From: Zygnema circumcarinatum
Lineage: Eukaryota; Streptophyta; Zygnematophyceae; Zygnematales; Zygnemataceae
Reading direction: 5' to 3'
DNA length: 33,119 bases
Assembly (NCBI GenBank): GCA_037447605.1
Contig: CM074804.1
Location: forward strand, 7,446,716-7,479,834
Shown: in pieces, positions 21,832 to 33,119 of the stretch
Position numbering within the stretch: the first letter of the stretch is position 1
How the letters are laid out: every line of letters starts with the position of its first letter
Translations under genes and position numbers: made by a program
The notes under the pieces: model-generated
What the model saw: only the letters and a program-made list of their open reading frames with translations
The model's database searches: none
What the model was told of the DNA's origin: nothing

Positions 21832-24800
21832 TCACTTATTGGCATCTGCCGCCCTCAGCAGCCCTTGCAGCCCCTGCAGGGAGCCGGCCGCCCCTTTGCC
21901 CACCCTCTCCGCTTCTGCGGGCCACAGCGCAGCGGAGCTCCCCAAGGCCTCCTCACTCTGCTTCCTGCTGTTGAGCTGAATCTTCTCGATCAGCTGCCTT
22001 CGAGCCGACATGTCCTCTTCGTAGCTTACTGTCTGGCAGCCACCCACCATGTGACAAACACTCCAAGTAAGAAACACGCGTGATTCACAGGCACATGTTC
22101 TGGCTAGACAGCTTAAGGAGGAAGGCCCATCTGCAAGGATTGAGGACCCACTCAACACAGGTTTTCCATGTCTTTACTGACTGATCTTCGGATGGCTTTC
22201 AAACTTGATAAAAAAAACCAGGGCCAGTGGACGAGCCGTCATGGTCACAAAGAGACACCGAGATCCGCTAATTCATTTACGCGCGGGTTTCTGAGACCTC
22301 CCAAGTTCGACAAGCAACATGGCTTGTTGTTGTGGGTTGTTGGTTTTGGTTTTTGAAAGACATACAACTGGCCTGGTCACGTGAGTGCAATTCCCAATTT
22401 AAACTAATAACTCAGATGCCACTTGGGCTTGGAGACTTACGAGTTTTGGTTATGCAAATGCTCCAGGTTTTCCCTAAACCGGCACCTACGTTTTTGACAT
22501 GAGAACAGGGCCTAATTTGGGAACATTTTTTATGAGAAGAGATAAAGAAGAAGCAATAATCTGTCAGCCTCAGTAAAAACCACGTGCGCCAGCCGAACAT
22601 GAAAAATATTACTCAAAAGTGGCGGATTAGCTTAGAGTGGCTGGGCATGAGTAGTACCATTCAACTGCAGAGCAGAAAGGACATATCTGCCCGTACCGAG
22701 TGTACAACACTTCCAGAAGCTCGTGGAAAACTCATTCCGCAAATGTTCCATTCCAGAGAATAAAGAAGTAAACATGCGGGCGCACCTGAGATGCAGCTTG
22801 GGACTCTTGAAACCGCTCGTAGTCATCATCCTCTTTGATGGCAGTCCAACCATCTTCTGCAGCCGCATCTGGTTCACTGCACCACCGGCCAGTAAGTTGA
22901 GACTTAGAGCCCCATAACAGCAGCCGGAGTTCCTCGGTAGAAGAGACTGCGTGCAACTGCATGCACATCTCCACCTCATCTTCACGAGGCCCCTCAACAC
23001 TATTTATAAAAGCTAACAATGCTTTATCCATACCCGCGCATCTATCCTCCTCAAGGGAAGTCAGCAAGGCCAGGACCCGTCAAATTCTGACAGGATTCAC
23101 TTGCACTTACAAGAACAGCACCGACCTCCTTCGGCTTTGTTTATAAAAATTGAATGCAGTAAAAGCAAGTTCAGCTTCAGATACAGCTGATGCCATTAGC
23201 GGCCCAACTTGAGATCAAGTTCGAGTCGTCATTAGTACCTTGCATGGCTTCGCCATAGGCTGTTTGGCTTTAGCCGCTTCGGCACCAAGTGCTGATCTAA
23301 TTCATCGCTCGTCCTCTTGCTGGATGATGTTGATTCAGGAGAGAACAACTGGAATAGCAAAAACGTAAATGAGAAGTTACCTGACCTTTTGTAACGTCCC
23401 CGATTTTGCATCACAACACCACGCCAAGCACATTCACTTGCACAAACGACCGCTTCTCTCTCGTCTTCTCCAAACATCTCGTAAGGTAACCAGACAAGGA
23501 ACGAGAACGTACTCAAACCTTGCCAAAATAAAGGAGGAAAGAGTCCTGAGCAAGAAAAACGCAGCTGTATATCACTAATGATACCAAGGTCAGTGATTTT
23601 GTGAAGCACATACATTACAAGTCTCATCTGGAGCTGGAAGAGTCGCAGGTTCTTTTCCTTGCATGTGCATCAACACCTGGGCATAAGGTCCCCAAAAAAT
23701 TAACAGGATCAGACAAACTCTTGCTAAAGGGATGACATTCCGCAGATTAAGTCCAAACTGTTTACTGCCAAATCCAAGACAAAGTGTAGGTTCAGAGCAG
23801 CCTTTAACTCCGGGTTACTCCGATATCATGCTTAGAATAAATATATCACCCTTCTCAATTCATATTGAGGCCAGCCACGAAAAGAAAGTAGCGACGACAC
23901 TCACCTTGCTGATCACAGCAGCCACATCTGGAGCATACTCTCTATCAGAATGAATTCCCTCTTTTTGAGAAGCAGCGGCCCTATCAAAACTCTTTGAGGC
24001 TGAACTCCCGTCAGTGCATGTGTCTACTGGCAAACCTGACATGTTTCCCCCCCAATCCACATCTGCAACTTCAGTTTTGAACAAAGAGCACTGAGACGGC
24101 CCACTTATGTAGACTGGTAAAATCAGGAGCAGCTAATTCTATATGGACACCTTGCCTATCTGAATTTTCTAACTTCACCAAATGTTAAGCCTTCCTCCAT
24201 ATCTAGGCTACAATCATAACAACATGACATCTTACCCCTTGGCTCCTGCAAGCCGCCAGTCTGTCTAGACTCGTTATGAGATGGTTCTTGTCTCAATAAG
24301 TCACTCTGACACCCATCTTCATGGGCCATCGTATCGAGGAGACCCCTTTTTGTAGATCTTGCGACAGTAGCTTCATTTCTCCCAACAGCAGAGTTTGAAG
24401 GCCGAGGAGGGAGCATGGTCTGCCGTCCAGTAGCGGCAATTGAATGCGCCACTTCAGCCTGCTCGGGCATATTCTTGTTTGCGCCCACTGGCTGATTGCT
24501 GCTACTAGGCAATGGGGGCGGAAATCGAGTTGTACCTTGCTGGCTCATTGAACCACGCGGGCCTTCTGTGGAAACACGGGAACATGAACAAGTGCATTGC
24601 TTAAGCAAGAGAAACAAATAGGATACTTGAGATGACAAAGCTTGACATATAAATTCATAAGTTTGTTCTTGTCTAAGCATTTCCTTGAGGCACAATGGTA
24701 TACCTACTGCCAGACAGCAGGCTAGATGCAAGTTGGAGATGTATCCACATCCGATCCACTGCTCTATTGATGTTATCGATGCTTGCAGGTCAGCGACGAC

Positions 24801-27800
24801 CATTACCTTTCGAAGAATTGAAGGAGCAACTACGATTCTGGGAAGGGACTACTTGACTACTCGGATCCCACTGTGAACCCAATTCTCCAAAGCGCCCTGC
24901 TGCTAGGAGAGCTGCTTGTGTTGGATATTGCGTGGACAACTCCTCTCCTCCATCAATTTCAGCACTGATCGGCTCTCGTGGCTGAAAGCGTAACGATGAA
25001 ACCACCCTGTTCTGAAAAGTCAAAACAACTGCTCATCCTCGAGTTAGAAAGCTATTGTAATTAACGCCCTGAAGTGGCTGTTGACCCAATGCCCAACCCA
25101 AAAACTCCGCTACGGCAGGCAGAGACTCAAATATAGACAGAGACCATTGGTAAGGATGACTTAGTTCAACCATACAATTCCTGCTCAAGAAAGTCAGCTT
25201 CGGGTAAAGAAAAAATATAGTAGTATAATGTCCACAATCAGATTAACAGCTTCCCACTGCAACACAAACCTTTTACTCAAACTTAGAGGGGATAATGGTG
25301 CATGAATGGAGTTAGTGTTCTCAGCCAAGACTCAGACGTGAAATCCTTCAGAAGTGTAGCACATCCTTTTCGTCTGTCAGGTGCCCAGTCTAGAGGTCAA
25401 GTTGAATGGCCATATACCTCAGCTACACAAGCGAATAGCCAATCAACTGTGACCACCTGGATCCCCCACGTAATAGCCGTCCTGCACTTCTCTCCTTGAG
25501 CATAGGGACATAGTAAATGTGTCACTCGTTTGGTTAACTTCTCTGTCACTTTGGCACCGAGGCAGAAACTTAAATTGCGCATAAGCTCCCGTTCTTGGTT
25601 GCCGTAGAGAGAAACACAGACTGTAAAGGCTGTGAACCCTGGTAAAGGAACATCGCAAGTCAACGGTCGATAAATTATATGCTGTGTTGGATCAAGAAGC
25701 TTTCGTTCCTGTGCAATCGGAATCACCGAACAAAAGTCAGCTAGAAAGTTGACTTTGAGCCAGTTAAATCAATTATTCTCTGGATGCCATTCTTGATTGG
25801 GGAAAGCTGCAAACAATGTCACCTTATGACGGAGAACATGGAAACCGTCGAATACAAGAGTGCTCTTTGCGACCAAGAGAGTAAATGCCTATTCGGTAGT
25901 TCTTACGGATCACAGCGACTTACGTGAACAGAAGCAACCAGCCAATGATATGAAACCAAGTTCTCATCCTTGACAACTGCTCCTCGATTTCCATGGTTGC
26001 CAATGGTGTAAGTTGGAATGCCTTTTCCAGGTTCAAAAATACAACCGCCTTCCTTTCTGATTGTTTCCGTGGCTAAGTGTTGCTGTCATAAAAATCCCAA
26101 GAACAAGGCAGCATATCACAATGAATTCATCAGAGAAATATTTTGCATCGGCAATGGATAAAATGGCAGCGACTAGTTTACGCACGACAGACATGCCAGA
26201 TTCCTTGATCACACTCTGCTCACTGACTTGCACTTCGACACACAGAAGTAACAACGTATATCATCATTGATAGCCTTCTTGCATTTTCCTTGCAAAGATC
26301 ATCAATCGCATCCGTGAAACACCAATATGGTCGCCCATCTTGGAATGAGGACTCACCGTTTCTGCCGGTAGACTGTCTTCAAAGCCGAATGTGCATCCCT
26401 CAAAGAGTTTTTTGCTCGCCAGATTTCTGGAACCTTCATCAAGCTTCTTCAAGGTCTTGCACTCCACTGCTGGTGGTCTCATTTGATTTTCTTCCAAACA
26501 ACTCCCCAAGTCAGAAACTGCTGACATGTTTTCTGAGGACGGCTTGTTGCCAGCGCTGCACGTCACTTGTTCATTGGTAGTTCTTCCCTTCAGGTGACTT
26601 CTTGGAAATGGAAGCCATCCATTGGTGGTATCTCGTTGTGGTTTACTGCCATGCGCTGTGTGATCGGTGGCGCTATCAGTGGCGACTAACTCAGGATGTT
26701 GCTGTTTTTTGGAAAGCAACTCAGCTCCTGCAGTCCTTCCTCCAGTATCAACAGCATGTGGAGGAACTGCATCAGCCAAACAAGGCACACGAACCTCAGT
26801 ATAGCAAACTTTGCTAGTAAGGCAGCACTCCTCCGCTTGGATCAGAAGCAAATACTCAAATCATTACGATCTCGACCAAGTTGGTGGAAAAAGTTTTTAC
26901 CTTGCTTAGGTCCAAAGGAAACAGTATATTGAGGCTCTACTGGTAGTTGTTGCCTTGCATGAACAGAGTCCCGTAACCACGTGGCCCAGACAATATTGCA
27001 GGTGCCCATTACCTCAAGCCGTCGAAGATGAGTTCTTGCCCTGTCAATGTTGTCAAAAGGCAGAAAGCAACCGCTGGCCGTAAACGTGACGTCTTGAAAT
27101 ACAACAGATGAGAGTGCTGGCTATTGAGGGATGCAACATGAGGTCTACATGTGAGAGCACATGGATAAGAGCTGACCTTTTCGGATTTACAATGAAAACA
27201 ATGTGCAGTTAAAAGCCTTTGACGACAAACATTTAACTTGCTCGTTTGGCAGGCTCAGACATTCTATATCTATGGAAAGCATATTAGTAGTAAAGATCAT
27301 ACCCTTCAGTCAAGCTGCTGACCACAACGTGAGTCACAGAGTCGTTACATTGCACAAATCTTGTCCCTCCTCCAGCTGTTATCAATCGAACAGCTGCTTT
27401 CTCCTCTGCAGAATTGAAGCCTACAAGATGTATTCTGCAAGCTGATAAATACATGTCATCGACATCTTCTCCAGTGGCCGCCTTTTCTAGATCCACGAAG
27501 CTATGCGTATTCAATTTCCCAGTTTCGAACAGTAACGATTCTTGGGCTGCCCTTTGTGAATTAGAGAGCTTTCCAGAGACTTCTCCAACAGGAAAAGTGC
27601 CTTCGATTCTATTTTCGTGGGTTAAGGCACTCAATATCGGTCTCTCGGCCTCTGTGGATGTCTCGCTGGGAGTGCCTCTCACGCGTGATGAAGACATAAT
27701 TCCCTCCGCTTGGTCTGATTGAACTGAAGACTCAGGCACCATAAAGTTCTCTTCGGGCAGGCACTCTGCGAAAAGAAACAGCGCATACAAGAACTGTGAG

Positions 27801-30800
27801 ATAACATGCGTTCCAAAACCGCTGCTAATCGAGCCTCTCCCTGCTTTATGGTATGCTATTTAGATAGTGAAATTTACAGCAGGCCTCGTCTCTAAACCGT
27901 CAGAAAGAACCTCAGTTGTGTAATTTATACTACTGTCATCCAGCTGTTAACAATGGACTAGACATGCGTTGCATGCATTTACGTCCTAAAGTAAAGACGC
28001 AAGTTCATAGCAAGACCAATATGACGGAAAACAGCAACTTAAAGCAACCGAAATAACTAGCGCATACTTCGAATTGCCAAGGAACTGGAAGAATTTCAGA
28101 AGACAAACAAGACTGAAAACGTCCTCACTGACGATTAAAAGTTTCAAAAGACTGGAGAGGCATATGAGCAAAATACTCAATAACCAACTCTCAAATTGAA
28201 CCTGTAAATCTAAATTCTCACTTGCCTTTGGCCGCCACAGATTGCCAGATCCAATTAGGTGAAACAACTTTCTTTTCCCATTCCTTTGCTTTGAAGTATT
28301 TCTGACCTTGGCCTGAGTTTTTCGAAGTCAAGGTCTTTCCCAGGGCACTCCAATGAGCCTTTGAAAACTGAGCTGTTGCAAATGCATGGCTAGAACTGGA
28401 ATCACGTATCACACTAAGTATTCCAATTACGTTTTCTAGGTAGCAACAATCGAACAGTTTGCGTCATTATTCATCAGCAACCTGAAAACATACAAAGTAG
28501 TTTCAGCCAAACTCTGCTATAACGAAAGCATGCCCCAGCTACGCATGCAGAGAATAATCACCTGCAAAGCACGTTCAAGTGCGAGAAGCATAATTCAGAA
28601 TTTTTTTTTACAGAAGTGGGCCACAATAGGCGCCCAAAAATTTGAAATGGACTGGACGGGAAGGAATTGAACGGAAAGAATCAGGATATGAAAGCAACAA
28701 GATGTGTAGACTTTGATCTCTCCAGTTCCGCCATGAATTCGCCGCCATTTTGTGTGATAACCGCTTGGAGTTGAGCTCGATTGGCTGGATGCATCATGCA
28801 GAAATATCAAAAAATCAATCCGTTCTTTTTAGAGAACAAGCTTGCATCCAGGGCAACTTAAACCCAGCACATTCAAAAAAGGTAGACTTAGAATCGCCAC
28901 CTATTTTCTGCCTTAGCTAAGCTCAGACCTCATCTCTACCGACATCATTCTGCTGCATACAAGAACACGCGGCAAACGGAGATGTGGCATTGATCTCACG
29001 ATGGCGATGCCATCAACTGTACATGGACAAAATTATCATGGGGAACCAAGAGGAACTGTCGCGAAGGACCTAAGGACAAGAGAAAAAAGCTAGGAGCGGA
29101 ACACAGAACTTGACTATCTGAACATTCGGCTTTCTGGCTAAAATAGACAACTTCAAACAAATTTAAAAAAAGTCCGAAGTTTAAGATCGCACCAGAGCCT
29201 TTTATTCCTGTTGTACAAATTCTCAAGCCTGTGAAGCATGCCAGCCGGTGTGCATCAACGGATACAAGGCGATGTTCTGACCAGCATTGGCTTAACCAAT
29301 CAAGTCCCACCACAGGCTTTTTGCTCCGAACTGCCCACTGCAAAATGCGATTGTCGTATGATTCAGAGAACTACATGTAGCCAGTTAACCCAGTGTGTCC
29401 TCTAAAAAGGTGTATCTTGGTATTCAAATTAATTGCTTAGGGAACCTCGTCGAACGGGAGCGATTCAGCAATCTCACTAGGACCTTTTCCTTGTGAGTTA
29501 ATCTACAAGTGCAACTTTTTTTCATAACAAAGATCAAGGAAAGGGGTCGTCTTCGAAAAACTGCCTAGTCAATTCAAAGAGAATGAAGGAAAACGAAATA
29601 GCAGAGAATTCTGGAATTTAAGGTTTGAGACCAAACCCTGTACTTTTGACACGTTACATCCCTGGCGATGATAAAATCCGGATCGTGAGACACTTTATCA
29701 ACGTAGTTTCCATTCATCCATTCAATTTTTCGTCGTATTTGAGCCTGGATCATCAGCATGCCGAAGCCAGATTCCCAAGTTCCTTAGATGCAGATTTTCT
29801 GCAAACGTAGCAGAAAACTGACTCGAATCCTTAGTTGCTCTACTACCACGACGGCTGCTTCGCGAGCATTGGACAGCATGAGGCAGCTACCTCACAATGA
29901 AAAAGAAAATAATGGAGAATAAGGTGATTGTATGCATTCCTCCTTAGCTAAAATGCAGGCCCTCCGTGTCTTTCTTCTGTCACAAATATCTTTCGGATTA
30001 GCGAACGTCTCTGAAGAAAAACTCACCCGTTCGGTTGCAGTGAATCCAGAACACAGTATCTTGACTCCATTCATACACGTGCAGCAAGTTGCCACTTTTC
30101 GTCTGGGGAAGTCGACAAATGGCTTGGCCCTCAGGCACGCCAATGCACATGCTATTCCTGAGAAGAGTTCAAACGAAAGTGCTCGTATTCAACGTGCTGG
30201 TTAAATAACTAATTGAATAAATAACATGCGCAGTCTCCAACGAATACCCGAAGGTGAGCTACATCCCGCATGAACAGATGAGAACTTGGAAAAGAATCCT
30301 CACCGATTACATTGGCACCAGCTGCTTGCAGCTTGTAGAAATCATCCTGAACAACCACGGTGGATGATGTAAGTTCAAGTCCTTGTACAACGGTGGAGCA
30401 ATAGCAGGCAGCTGAACAACACCTTGACGAGTGCGGCACGAACATCCCTTTTCCTATTCGAGCGTGGCATTTTAGCAACCAACTGTCTTTGACCCCGTCG
30501 CTTGCATCCTGAAAATAAATGCTTCAGGAAATAAAAATGTGAAATTGCAGAACGTGACTAGAGTACGGCTAATCAAAGCTGCACAAATCTATCTTCAGTG
30601 CAAGAAAAGGGATGAATCACTCTTACTGGTTAACTCCAATGAACTTACCGAGTCAAACGTTTGCACTACATGGACGTCATTTTCCTCGCAACACAGTGCA
30701 TCTGTCCCCCATTCAAACTCCAAGCCCGCCTCCTGCAGCCTTTTGACGATTTCCACTTTCGCGCGGTGATTCTCCAGCTCTCTAGACAAGAAAACTCGCC

Positions 30801-30816
30801 AACCTTTGGGAGTCAT
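21832..30816 (-). CDS. MEI1: MEI1/TopBP1-like multi-BRCT protein (DNA damage response and meiosis)
   Basis: Exons, read downward: 30816-30649, 30346-30304, 30157-30027, 29744-29637, 29337-29217, 28784-about 28699, about 28310-28226, 27765-27302, 27040-26901, 26835-26357, a small unresolved one, 26056-25924, 25708-25418, 25011-24807, 24565-24236, 24062-23905, 23676-23614, 23348-23239, 23041-22786, 22032-21832; roughly 1,200 residues. TopBP1/Dpb11/MEI1 proteins are BRCT scaffolds that read phosphorylated checkpoint and repair partners; Arabidopsis MEI1 is needed for meiotic DNA repair. BRCT signatures: VVGLDWLSQCWSEHRLV; QNGGEFMAELERSKSTHL with KEWEKKVVSPNWIWQSV; GFNSAEEKAAVRLITAGGG with NIVWATWLRDSVHARQQL; NLVSYHWLVASVH; EKLTKRVTHLLCPYA with GIQVVTVDWLFACV. 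Exons from 25011 to 22786 encode a Ser-rich linker with a basic patch (VPKRLKP). The last exon carries the conserved C-terminal VSYEEDMSARRQLIEKIQ. One intron appears to be GC-AG (donor after 28226). Confidence 0.87.
28992..29032. repeat. short dispersed repeat, copy 2
   Basis: It starts GATCTCACGATGGCGATGCC and parallels 10960-11000. It contains a clean 6-base inverted repeat around GAT (GATGGC-GAT-GCCATC). It sits in the intron between the exons at 29217 and 28784 of the MEI1-like gene. Confidence 0.45.
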
Positions 30817-30910
30817 CCTCCCTACTAACAAACAGAAACCCTGCTTCCTGATTCCCGCAAATACTCAATCTGCAACACGCCAGGGAACTGAGAGACGCCA
30901 AAAGTCAGCT

Positions 30911-31080
30911 CTCCATCTCCCTCCCCTCCCCCTCCCCCTCCCCCTCCCCCTCCCTCCCCTCCCCCTCCCTCCCTCCCTCCCTCCCCTCCCCCTCCCTCCC
31001 CTCCCCCTCCCTCCCTCCCCTCCCCTCCCCTCCCCCTCCCCCTCCCTCCTTCTCTCCCTCTCCCTGCCTCCCCCTCCGTC
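30911..31080. repeat. (CCCTCC)n-type C-rich tract, G-rich on the minus strand
   Basis: About 170 bases are nearly pure C and T on the plus strand, dominated by CCCCTCCCTCCC units. The minus strand therefore has dozens of GGG/GGGG runs separated by one base, compatible with G-quadruplexes. It lies 95-265 bases upstream of the MEI1-like ATG on that gene's coding strand. Open frames here encode Gly/Arg/Glu or Pro/Leu low complexity and are not genes. Confidence 0.85.
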
Positions 31081-31484
31081 CCGAGAGCGCGGGCTCTGCG
31101 GGCCTCCCACGCCAGCTCAGGCGCAAAAAAGTACTACGCCGCCTGCGCCATGCCCAGACGACACAATGTGTGACCTATACAATATATCCTACGTGGCTGG
31201 CTATGATTGGCTTATAGCACAGTGTTTTAACCCTGAATGTCGTCCTCCCGATTCCCGACCCAATTCAATTTCCCGCCCACCAAACTTGAAAGCGGCTCCG
31301 TGTGTCCCCTCCGCAGAGCACGGCCTCCACGACTGCGGCTGGAAGGACCTATCACAGCACGCCATGTCAGCAAATATGCCACATGGCAAACCATGATTGG
31401 TCTCGTCAACAGGGTACCTTCAACGGAGCTCACTCCCAAACAGTGCCTCGCTGTGCCGTACTGATTCGTACAGGCCCTGCCTCG

Positions 31485-31561
31485 CACGTGTGGAGGCGCG
31501 AGGCCATTCGAAAGTTCGCGTGCCATGTGATTCGCGTGGGCCAGTGGCGAGGCACCACGTG
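31485..31561. promoter_or_regulatory. two G-boxes (CACGTG)
   Basis: CACGTG occurs at 31485-31490 and 31556-31561 (ACCACGTGGCC), 150-226 bases upstream of the plus-strand ATG at 31711. Position and pairing suit a bZIP/bHLH-regulated plant promoter. Function is inferred. Confidence 0.4.
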
Positions 31562-31710
31562 GCCCGCAGCTTCCGCGCAGCCTCCAGCCCGGGGAGGGAG
31601 GGAGCTGGGCCCCGTTCGCCTTAAGACGGGGGGGGTGGCTGTAGAGGGAACGAGGGAGGGAGGGAAAAAGGGTGGAGGTGAAAGGAGGGGAAGCTGCAGC
31701 GAGCACAGCC

Positions 31711-31876
31711 ATGGCGGCCGCTCTTCATGACATCGGGAGGCTGCTGCTTGGGCTCCTGCTGCTGCTGCTGCGCCCGCTCCTACCGCTTGGAATGGAGGGC
31801 GTGGCCTTGGACGGGGCGGCGGAGAAGGCGTGCTTCCATGGCGCGCAGGAGCCGCGGGCGCAGCTTGGTAGGCTTT
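31711..31876 (+). CDS. first exon of an unidentified protein with N-terminal signal or anchor
   Basis: The ATG lies in good context (CAGCCATGGCGG). The exon encodes about 55 residues: MAAALHDIGRLLLGLLLLLL, then a Pro/Leu turn and a polar stretch (MEGVALDGAAEKACFHGAQE). The Leu run, partly a CTG repeat, looks like a signal peptide or membrane anchor. A donor G|GTAGGC follows at 31877. A possible acceptor (CTTTGCAG, ending near 32307) would open in phase into MGILHCLKPPARITQLL, but that frame soon runs into the TTC microsatellite, so it may be intronic. I cannot name the family, and later exons probably lie beyond the window. Confidence concerns only that this is a real first exon. Confidence 0.4.
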
Positions 31877-32142
31877 CCGTGCTGGGGGGGTGGAGGGGAG
31901 GGCTTTCAATCTGGAGGGACTTTTTCCGGGTGGGGGAGCCTCTGGTTGGCGCCGGGGAGATGGCCGCCCTTGGACCCGGGGCAGAGGCGGCCACGTGGCA
32001 TGCAATTGGGAAGGGAACCAGATTGTTCCGTAACTAGATCACAGAACGTCAGTTTCTCCGTTCTCAATCAATCGGATCCAGGGATCGAATTAAGGTCATA
32101 GGTTTTTTTTGTTATGTATCTGATAGGTTTAAAGGGATTGAC

Positions 32143-32163
32143 TTTTTTTTTTTTTTTTTTTTT
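32143..32163. repeat. poly-T, 21 bases
   Basis: Twenty-one T in a row. It could be an intronic pyrimidine tract or the tail of an old retroposed copy on the minus strand; no flanking element was recognised. Confidence 0.75.
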
Positions 32164-32505
32164 GGATATGGAGGCGGTGAGGAAGTTAGTTTTCTGAACG
32201 AAGCCAGAGAAGGGGTGATGGTTCTGAGGCATCATCGCATGTAAATAAATCACTGCTTCTTCAATATTCGTAATTCTATTTTCTATAGGCTTTTCTTACC
32301 TTTGCAGTTATTATGGGCATCCTGCACTGTTTAAAGCCTCCTGCGCGGATAACCCAATTGTTGCATCATCATCATACCATGCAAACCACTCATACAGCTT
32401 CCATCAGCATCAGCATGCAAGCAGGCTTCGTCCCTCATACTCATCTAAAGTTTGCGCCAATTCTGTCACTCATTCCACGACTAGTACCTAGCTCCCTCTC
32501 CTTTA

Positions 32506-32610
32506 TTCTTCTTCTTCTTCTTCTTCTTCTTCTTCTTCTTCTTCTTCTTCTTCTTCTTCTTCTTCTTCTTCTTCTTCTTCTTCTTCTTCTTCTTCTTCTT
32601 CTTCTTCTTC
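32506..32610. repeat. (TTC)35 microsatellite
   Basis: A perfect run of 35 TTC units with no interruption. It produces spurious poly-Leu (+) and poly-Lys (-) open frames. The perfect repeat implies high length polymorphism. Confidence 0.97.
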
Positions 32611-32819
32611 CTTTCTACTTTTACCAAAGCGGTCATGATCAAGATACCCCAATTTTTAACCTTCCCCATTCAACCCCCCCCCCCCATCCCTCCCTCCCCT
32701 TAGTTTCCACCACACACACCCACAAGCCGCCCCACTTGCAGCTTCCCTGCCGTACAATCTCCTTTCATTTCGAGGATACGACAAATTTCACGTTGCGTCA
32801 CGCGAACTTCCCATTGGTC

Positions 32820-32980
32820 CACGTGTCGCGTTCCCGCAACGGAACGCGCTGCATGGAGCCCGACGTCGGAGCGGACGAAGCTTCCTAGGAAGCTTCCCCG
32901 CAGCGTCGCGTTAGCTGCCGCTCGATTCGCGACTGTAACGCGATCGCTCGGCCGTCGCTATTGCCACGTGACGCCACGTG
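32820..32980. promoter_or_regulatory. G-box cluster in a GC-rich promoter-like segment
   Basis: CACGTG occurs at 32820-32825, 32965-32970 and 32975-32980. The last two lie ten bases apart in TTGCCACGTGACGCCACGTGGC, a paired ABRE/G-box arrangement. A CCAATgg-like CATTGGTCC precedes the first. This suggests a light-, ABA- or stress-responsive promoter for a gene off the right edge. Confidence 0.45.
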
Positions 32981-33119
32981 GCGCCGTGACAGCCGTCCGA
33001 TTTGCCAGATCGTCATCGGGCGGTCACCGGTGACTCTGCTTGAGAGCAGTTTGGGAGGGACCCATTTTGGAAATAGTAATTGTCCAGGATTGAGGATTTG
33101 GCATCCTGAATTTTTTTTG

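Larger units (their letters stand above)
30817..31710. promoter_or_regulatory. divergent promoter region, MEI1-like (-) / 31711 gene (+)
   Basis: About 890 bases separate the two start codons. A long C/T tract (30911-31080) lies just upstream of the MEI1-like ATG. G-boxes occur at 31485-31490 and 31556-31561 on the other gene's side. G/GA-rich sequence (about 31590-31690) precedes the plus-strand ATG. Open frames in this stretch are low-complexity or unmatched. Confidence 0.55.
31877..33119. other. probable intron or intergenic sequence at the right edge
   Basis: It contains a poly-T run, a TTC microsatellite and a GC-rich final 350 bases with G-boxes. No exon is firmly supported. The GC-rich end resembles another plant promoter, so a further gene may start just past the window. 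Confidence 0.45.

Noticed and set aside
30806-31396. 196-codon plus-strand open frame with poly Pro-Leu
   Set aside because: Driven by the CCCTCC tract; it overlaps the MEI1-like promoter on the opposite strand and has no domain.
32313-32888. 191-codon open frame with a long poly-Leu, and the opposing poly-Lys frame
   Set aside because: Both are translations of the TTC microsatellite; conserved flanking protein sequence was not recognised.

Overview
The window is nuclear DNA of a land plant (streptophyte). All recognisable proteins are plant families split by GT-AG introns: a chloroplast starch synthase relative, a jojoba-type wax synthase, a plant-type TopBP1/MEI1 protein and the Fe-S assembly factor ISD11. 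Similarity to the flowering-plant proteins I remember is only moderate, base composition is near balanced, and G-box (CACGTG) motifs sit in putative promoters. I infer a non-seed plant (bryophyte, lycophyte or fern), but the species cannot be fixed from sequence alone. No bacterial, viral or transposon genes were recognised.

Layout from left to right: 2088-9918 (-) starch synthase 5-like gene; 9919-11517 intergenic, with a 9-bp coding-like minisatellite; 11518-13552 (-) wax synthase (MBOAT); 13553-14173 short divergent promoter; 14174-15532 (+) GNAT acetyltransferase; 15971-18945 (-) unrecognised membrane plus coiled-coil protein, interrupted by an assembly gap in a poly-G run; 20011-20310 (+) intronless LYRM4/ISD11; 21832-30816 (-) MEI1/TopBP1-like multi-BRCT gene with about 20 exons; 30817-31710 divergent promoter with a strongly G-rich (minus strand) tract; 31711 onward (+) first exon of a secreted or membrane protein whose remaining exons are unresolved; and G-box-rich sequence at the right edge.

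The genes do not form a functional pathway. They are independent housekeeping or organelle genes in convergent and divergent pairs. The most notable gene is the starch synthase relative. Its exons join in phase, but the ADP-glucose-binding K-X-G-G-L site reads Q-T-G-S-L and the protein stops early in the GT1 half. It should therefore be a catalytically dead granule-initiation factor of the SS5 type.

Exon coordinates come from reading splice motifs, codon phase and remembered family alignments. Boundaries called uncertain need transcript data.
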